A stretch of DNA of 64,000 nt from Lachnospiraceae bacterium (GTDB taxonomy: Bacteria > Bacillota > Clostridia > Lachnospirales > Lachnospiraceae), in assembly GCA_017469405.1 (NCBI GenBank), contig JAFUGL010000016.1, forward strand, positions 1 to 64,000, in the 5' to 3' direction. The position numbers and the translations under genes are program-made. Position 1 is the first letter of the stretch. The number at the start of each line of letters is the position of its first letter. Of the stretch, positions 61,378 to 64,000 are shown one piece after another. A model generated the notes under the pieces. That model was not told the origin of the DNA, made no database searches, and saw only the letters and a list, made by a program, of their open reading frames with translations.

Positions 61378-63731
61378 TGGCAAAGAAAACAAAAAAAGAT
61401 AAAAACTTAATAGAGCTTTGTGAAGGTGTTGTTCTTTGTGAAGATTTTTATGAGCAGAAGGAAAAAAGAATTCTGACACTTTTATTAAAGGGCTTTATTG
61501 TATATCTGTTATCGATGGGTACAATAGGGTTTTATCTGTCTGCCATTCATGCCGAGTATAATGTTTTACTCTGCCATATGGTGGTTTTTGTATTTGCGAT
61601 TTTGTGCTCTATGCTTTATTACAGACTGTTTACGGAAAATCTGGGATATTTCTTTATATTTGTTACATTTGCAAGTCTGGTTTATCTCTTAAGAATATAT
61701 ATAAACAGTGGATTTTATGCGATAGTAAATATGTCTGTTGAAGAGGCGGCACAGTATTTTGATGTGGATATTCAAAGACTTTATAACGAGCAGATTGATA
61801 ATAGATATTTGACAATAACCATGGTAGCGCTTTTTATCGGAATTGTTCTTGATATATTACTTAATGTCTACATTTCAAGACGAATGCAGTATGCTACAGC
61901 TATGTTCATTGTTATGTTTTTTAATGTTATTCCGCTTTATATGACACTGGAACCTGATATATTGTATGCGATGATGATTCTTGTGGGAATCTCTCTTGCA
62001 TATGTCATAAAAGTAAGCAGACATTACAGTCCGCAGGTCGCTATAAAAAGAAGTGATTCAAAATATGAGACCAGAGGAAAAAAGAAAAAAGAATTTTTCT
62101 ATACGTATGATATAAAGGCTCTATCCCAGGCATCACTTATTGTATTTATTTTTGTTGCTGCTGTCGTTACTATTGTAAGTACAGTAAAGCCAAAAGAGAG
62201 TTTTAATGTAGGTTATAAGCAAAATAAATATAAAGAAGTAACTATGGCTGCGGTCGGTATTTTTCTTACAGACGGCTGGGCGGGATTTTTTAACTTTGGA
62301 CAGGATAAAGGTGGTATGAATAGTGGTAAGCTTGGTACAGTATCAAGTATAAGACTTGATTATCAGACTGATTTGATGATCAAGATTACACCTTATTCGT
62401 TTGATACTATTTATCTAAAGCATTTTGTTGGCGAAAGTTATAATCCTTATGAAAATTACTGGACTAGCATAAGATATTTTCAGGACGATGAGGATGTTGT
62501 TGATGTATCAAGTCCGGAATCAGAGGCATTAAGAGAATACTATGAAGAAGGTGGAGATAATTCTGCAAAAGGTATTATAGGAATCAGAAATGTAGATGGT
62601 GACAGAAATGGAATTTACGAGCCTTATTATCTTGGAGATATAATTGATTATAACGATGTTGGATATATAAATGAAACATATTATCCAAGACTTAGAGGAA
62701 ATGATGCAATAGTTGATTCAAGTCTTTATGATGGTGATCCATATACGGAAATGGATCTTTATGTTCCGGAGGAAAATATTGATGCGATAGAGGAGTTTAT
62801 ACAAAACTTTAATCATACAGGAACAGATGAAGAGATAATTGCTAATCTGGTAAATTATTATCAGGATAATATTCCTTATACTATTAAGCCGGGTAAAACT
62901 CCAAGAAAGAAAGATTTTGTTAATTATTTTCTGACGGAAAATAAAAAAGGTTATTGTGCTCATTATGCTTCAGCTGCAACTCTTATACTTCGATATCTTG
63001 GGATACCTGCAAGATATGTCGAGGGATATGCAATTAGCTACTATCAGCTTTCTGATGCAGAGCTTGTCGAAGGAAAGGATTTTTCTGATTATTATGATGG
63101 ATATTCGGAACTTGGTGAGACGGCTGTTTTAAAGATAAATGCTACAGATGCCGATGCACATGCGTGGATAGAGGTATATAGTGAGGATAAGGGCTGGTAT
63201 CTGGTTGATGTTACACCTGCAGGCGATGTAGAAGAAAATGAAGATTTCTGGGATATGTATGATGATATTATGAGCAATAATGACGATGAGGATACGGATG
63301 ACCAAGGTGGACAGCTCAATATAAAAATATCAGATAATTTTGTAAAAGGTGTTGTTTTTGTAATAATCGGAATTATTGCAGGAATAATAGTGATTCTCCT
63401 TGGTATAAGAGCAATAGTAGGTATTGCTTTATTGGTTAGATTTATAAAGTCCGGATTAAACGACCGTCTTATCATAAGATATTCGCGTTATTATAAGCGA
63501 AGAAGCAGGTTTAACAAGGAATTCAAAAATAAAATAAATTATCTTGAACAGATACAATATATTTATAATGTCAAAAGAGAAAAGCTTGCCAAGAAAAATG
63601 AAGATAAGGCTATGGAGTTTGAAAAACAGTTTGATATAGAAAGAATTATAGATATTTTGAACAGGGCAGGTTTTTCTGACAAAGAGATATTGCAGGAAGA
63701 ATATGATTATGTATCTAAAATACTGTTTTAG
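61377..63731 (+). CDS. membrane transglutaminase-like protein
   Basis: The ATG at 61377 overlaps the DUF58 stop and gives 784 residues. About five or six N-terminal membrane segments (residues 30-220, then 250-270) precede a large outside domain. The transglutaminase core is at residues of about 515-620: Cys in KKGYCAHYASAATLILRYLG, IPARYVEGYAISYY, His in ATDADAHAWIEVYSEDKG and Asp in WYLVDVTPAGD. One more membrane segment lies near 655-675, and a basic helical tail faces the cytoplasm. It forms the standard MoxR-DUF58-transglutaminase unit, thought to act in envelope or peptide processing. Confidence 0.93.
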   Translation: MAKKTKKDKNLIELCEGVVLCEDFYEQKEKRILTLLLKGFIVYLLSMGTIGFYLSAIHAEYNVLLCHMVVFVFAILCSMLYYRLFTENLGYFFIFVTFASLVYLLRIYINSGFYAIVNMSVEEAAQYFDVDIQRLYNEQIDNRYLTITMVALFIGIVLDILLNVYISRRMQYATAMFIVMFFNVIPLYMTLEPDILYAMMILVGISLAYVIKVSRHYSPQVAIKRSDSKYETRGKKKKEFFYTYDIKALSQASLIVFIFVAAVVTIVSTVKPKESFNVGYKQNKYKEVTMAAVGIFLTDGWAGFFNFGQDKGGMNSGKLGTVSSIRLDYQTDLMIKITPYSFDTIYLKHFVGESYNPYENYWTSIRYFQDDEDVVDVSSPESEALREYYEEGGDNSAKGIIGIRNVDGDRNGIYEPYYLGDIIDYNDVGYINETYYPRLRGNDAIVDSSLYDGDPYTEMDLYVPEENIDAIEEFIQNFNHTGTDEEIIANLVNYYQDNIPYTIKPGKTPRKKDFVNYFLTENKKGYCAHYASAATLILRYLGIPARYVEGYAISYYQLSDAELVEGKDFSDYYDGYSELGETAVLKINATDADAHAWIEVYSEDKGWYLVDVTPAGDVEENEDFWDMYDDIMSNNDDEDTDDQGGQLNIKISDNFVKGVVFVIIGIIAGIIVILLGIRAIVGIALLVRFIKSGLNDRLIIRYSRYYKRRSRFNKEFKNKINYLEQIQYIYNVKREKLAKKNEDKAMEFEKQFDIERIIDILNRAGFSDKEILQEEYDYVSKILF

Positions 63732-63831
63732 TAGATTTGAATATAATTGAATTAAAAAATATATATAACTGCAAAACTTGAATAATAAATATATTAATGT
63801 TATTATATTAATTTGGTAAAAGGGATTGACC

Positions 63832-64000
63832 ATGGGAAAGAAGAAGTTTGAACAGCTCTTGTTTAAAAACACACTTGCCTTGGCAGTGCCGGCTATTTTG
63901 GTTTTGGCTGTTTTGATGTTCATGTTTATAAAATATCCTGTGCTGGAGCAGACCAGACTGGTTAATATCAGCGAGGAAGATTTGTATAAAAGAGTATCGG
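63832..64000 (+). CDS. membrane protein start, cut by the window edge
   Basis: The ATG at 63832 has AAAAGGGA upstream. The 56 residues seen start MGKKKFEQLLFKNTLAL, with one membrane segment (LALAVPAILVLAVLMFMFI) and then IKYPVLEQTRLVNISEED. The frame is open at the edge. It is probably a further member of the MoxR-DUF58-transglutaminase neighbourhood. The family cannot be stated. Confidence 0.7.
   Translation, partial: MGKKKFEQLLFKNTLALAVPAILVLAVLMFMFIKYPVLEQTRLVNISEEDLYKRVS

Overview
The window is AT-rich DNA from a Firmicute, most likely a member of the Lachnospiraceae (Clostridia). The placement rests on the strong AGGAGG-type ribosome sites, the LytS-like kinase paired with a receiver-SARP type regulator, the DUF5648 surface protein, the Rpn-family nuclease, and the DUF5716/DUF6063/SMC (Wadjet-like) locus. 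The genus cannot be fixed from sequence alone. I saw no tRNA or rRNA gene, no phage module and no CRISPR array. Most genes are intact and densely packed. The accessory content is an IS30 element, a HicAB pair, an orphan antitoxin, a solitary PBECR-like gene, several structured intergenic elements and a condensin-like defence operon.

Layout. 1-6 kb: a truncated WG-repeat protein, a zinc-ribbon membrane protein, a VapB-like antitoxin without toxin, HicA-HicB with a double operator, and an 811-aa membrane-anchored protein of unknown function. 6-9.8 kb: a candidate free-standing small RNA, the AmmeMemoRadiSam genes (radical SAM enzyme, then a Memo-AMMECR1 fusion), and a convergent Rpn-family nuclease. 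10-20 kb: an AlkZ-related protein, then a histidine kinase whose last residues were cut off by an IS30 insertion with a 14-bp target duplication; its response regulator lies beyond the IS, followed by a 1682-aa surface adhesin. A 33-bp element occurs in opposite orientation at both ends of this stretch. 20-27 kb: a PBECR-like protein, a papain-like/DUF4236 pair, and a Tim44-like, SPFH, zinc-ribbon and TPM gene cluster that resembles the Bacillus ydjGHI envelope-stress genes. 27-30 kb: a possible sRNA, a 75-bp tandem array whose every unit folds into a hairpin, an Lrp-family regulator and gdhA.

30-44 kb: an acetyltransferase, an XRE regulator, a second candidate ncRNA with GC-rich hairpins, a chemoreceptor, a CbxX-type AAA ATPase whose Shine-Dalgarno is locked in a hairpin, a WYL regulator divergent from a ClpP paralogue, a PD-(D/E)XK nuclease with a RAMA/DUF4357-like tail, a ParB-like/BMP receptor fusion with a metallophosphoesterase, citrate synthase and an RNA methyltransferase. 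44-50 kb: a TetR regulator, a palindromic operator, an MMPL/RND exporter, its heptad-repeat partner and LemA. 50-58 kb: a JetA-JetB-JetC (Wadjet/Mks-type condensin) operon in which JetD is missing and a radical SAM protein of the spore photoproduct lyase family is the next gene. 58-64 kb: malic enzyme and a MoxR-DUF58-transglutaminase operon running off the right edge.

The strongest candidates for something undescribed are the JetABC-radical SAM operon (with a non-canonical Walker B in the SMC subunit), the promoter-to-terminator small RNA at 6094-6199, the 75-bp hairpin array upstream of the Lrp/gdhA genes, and the WYL-ClpP-nuclease neighbourhood.
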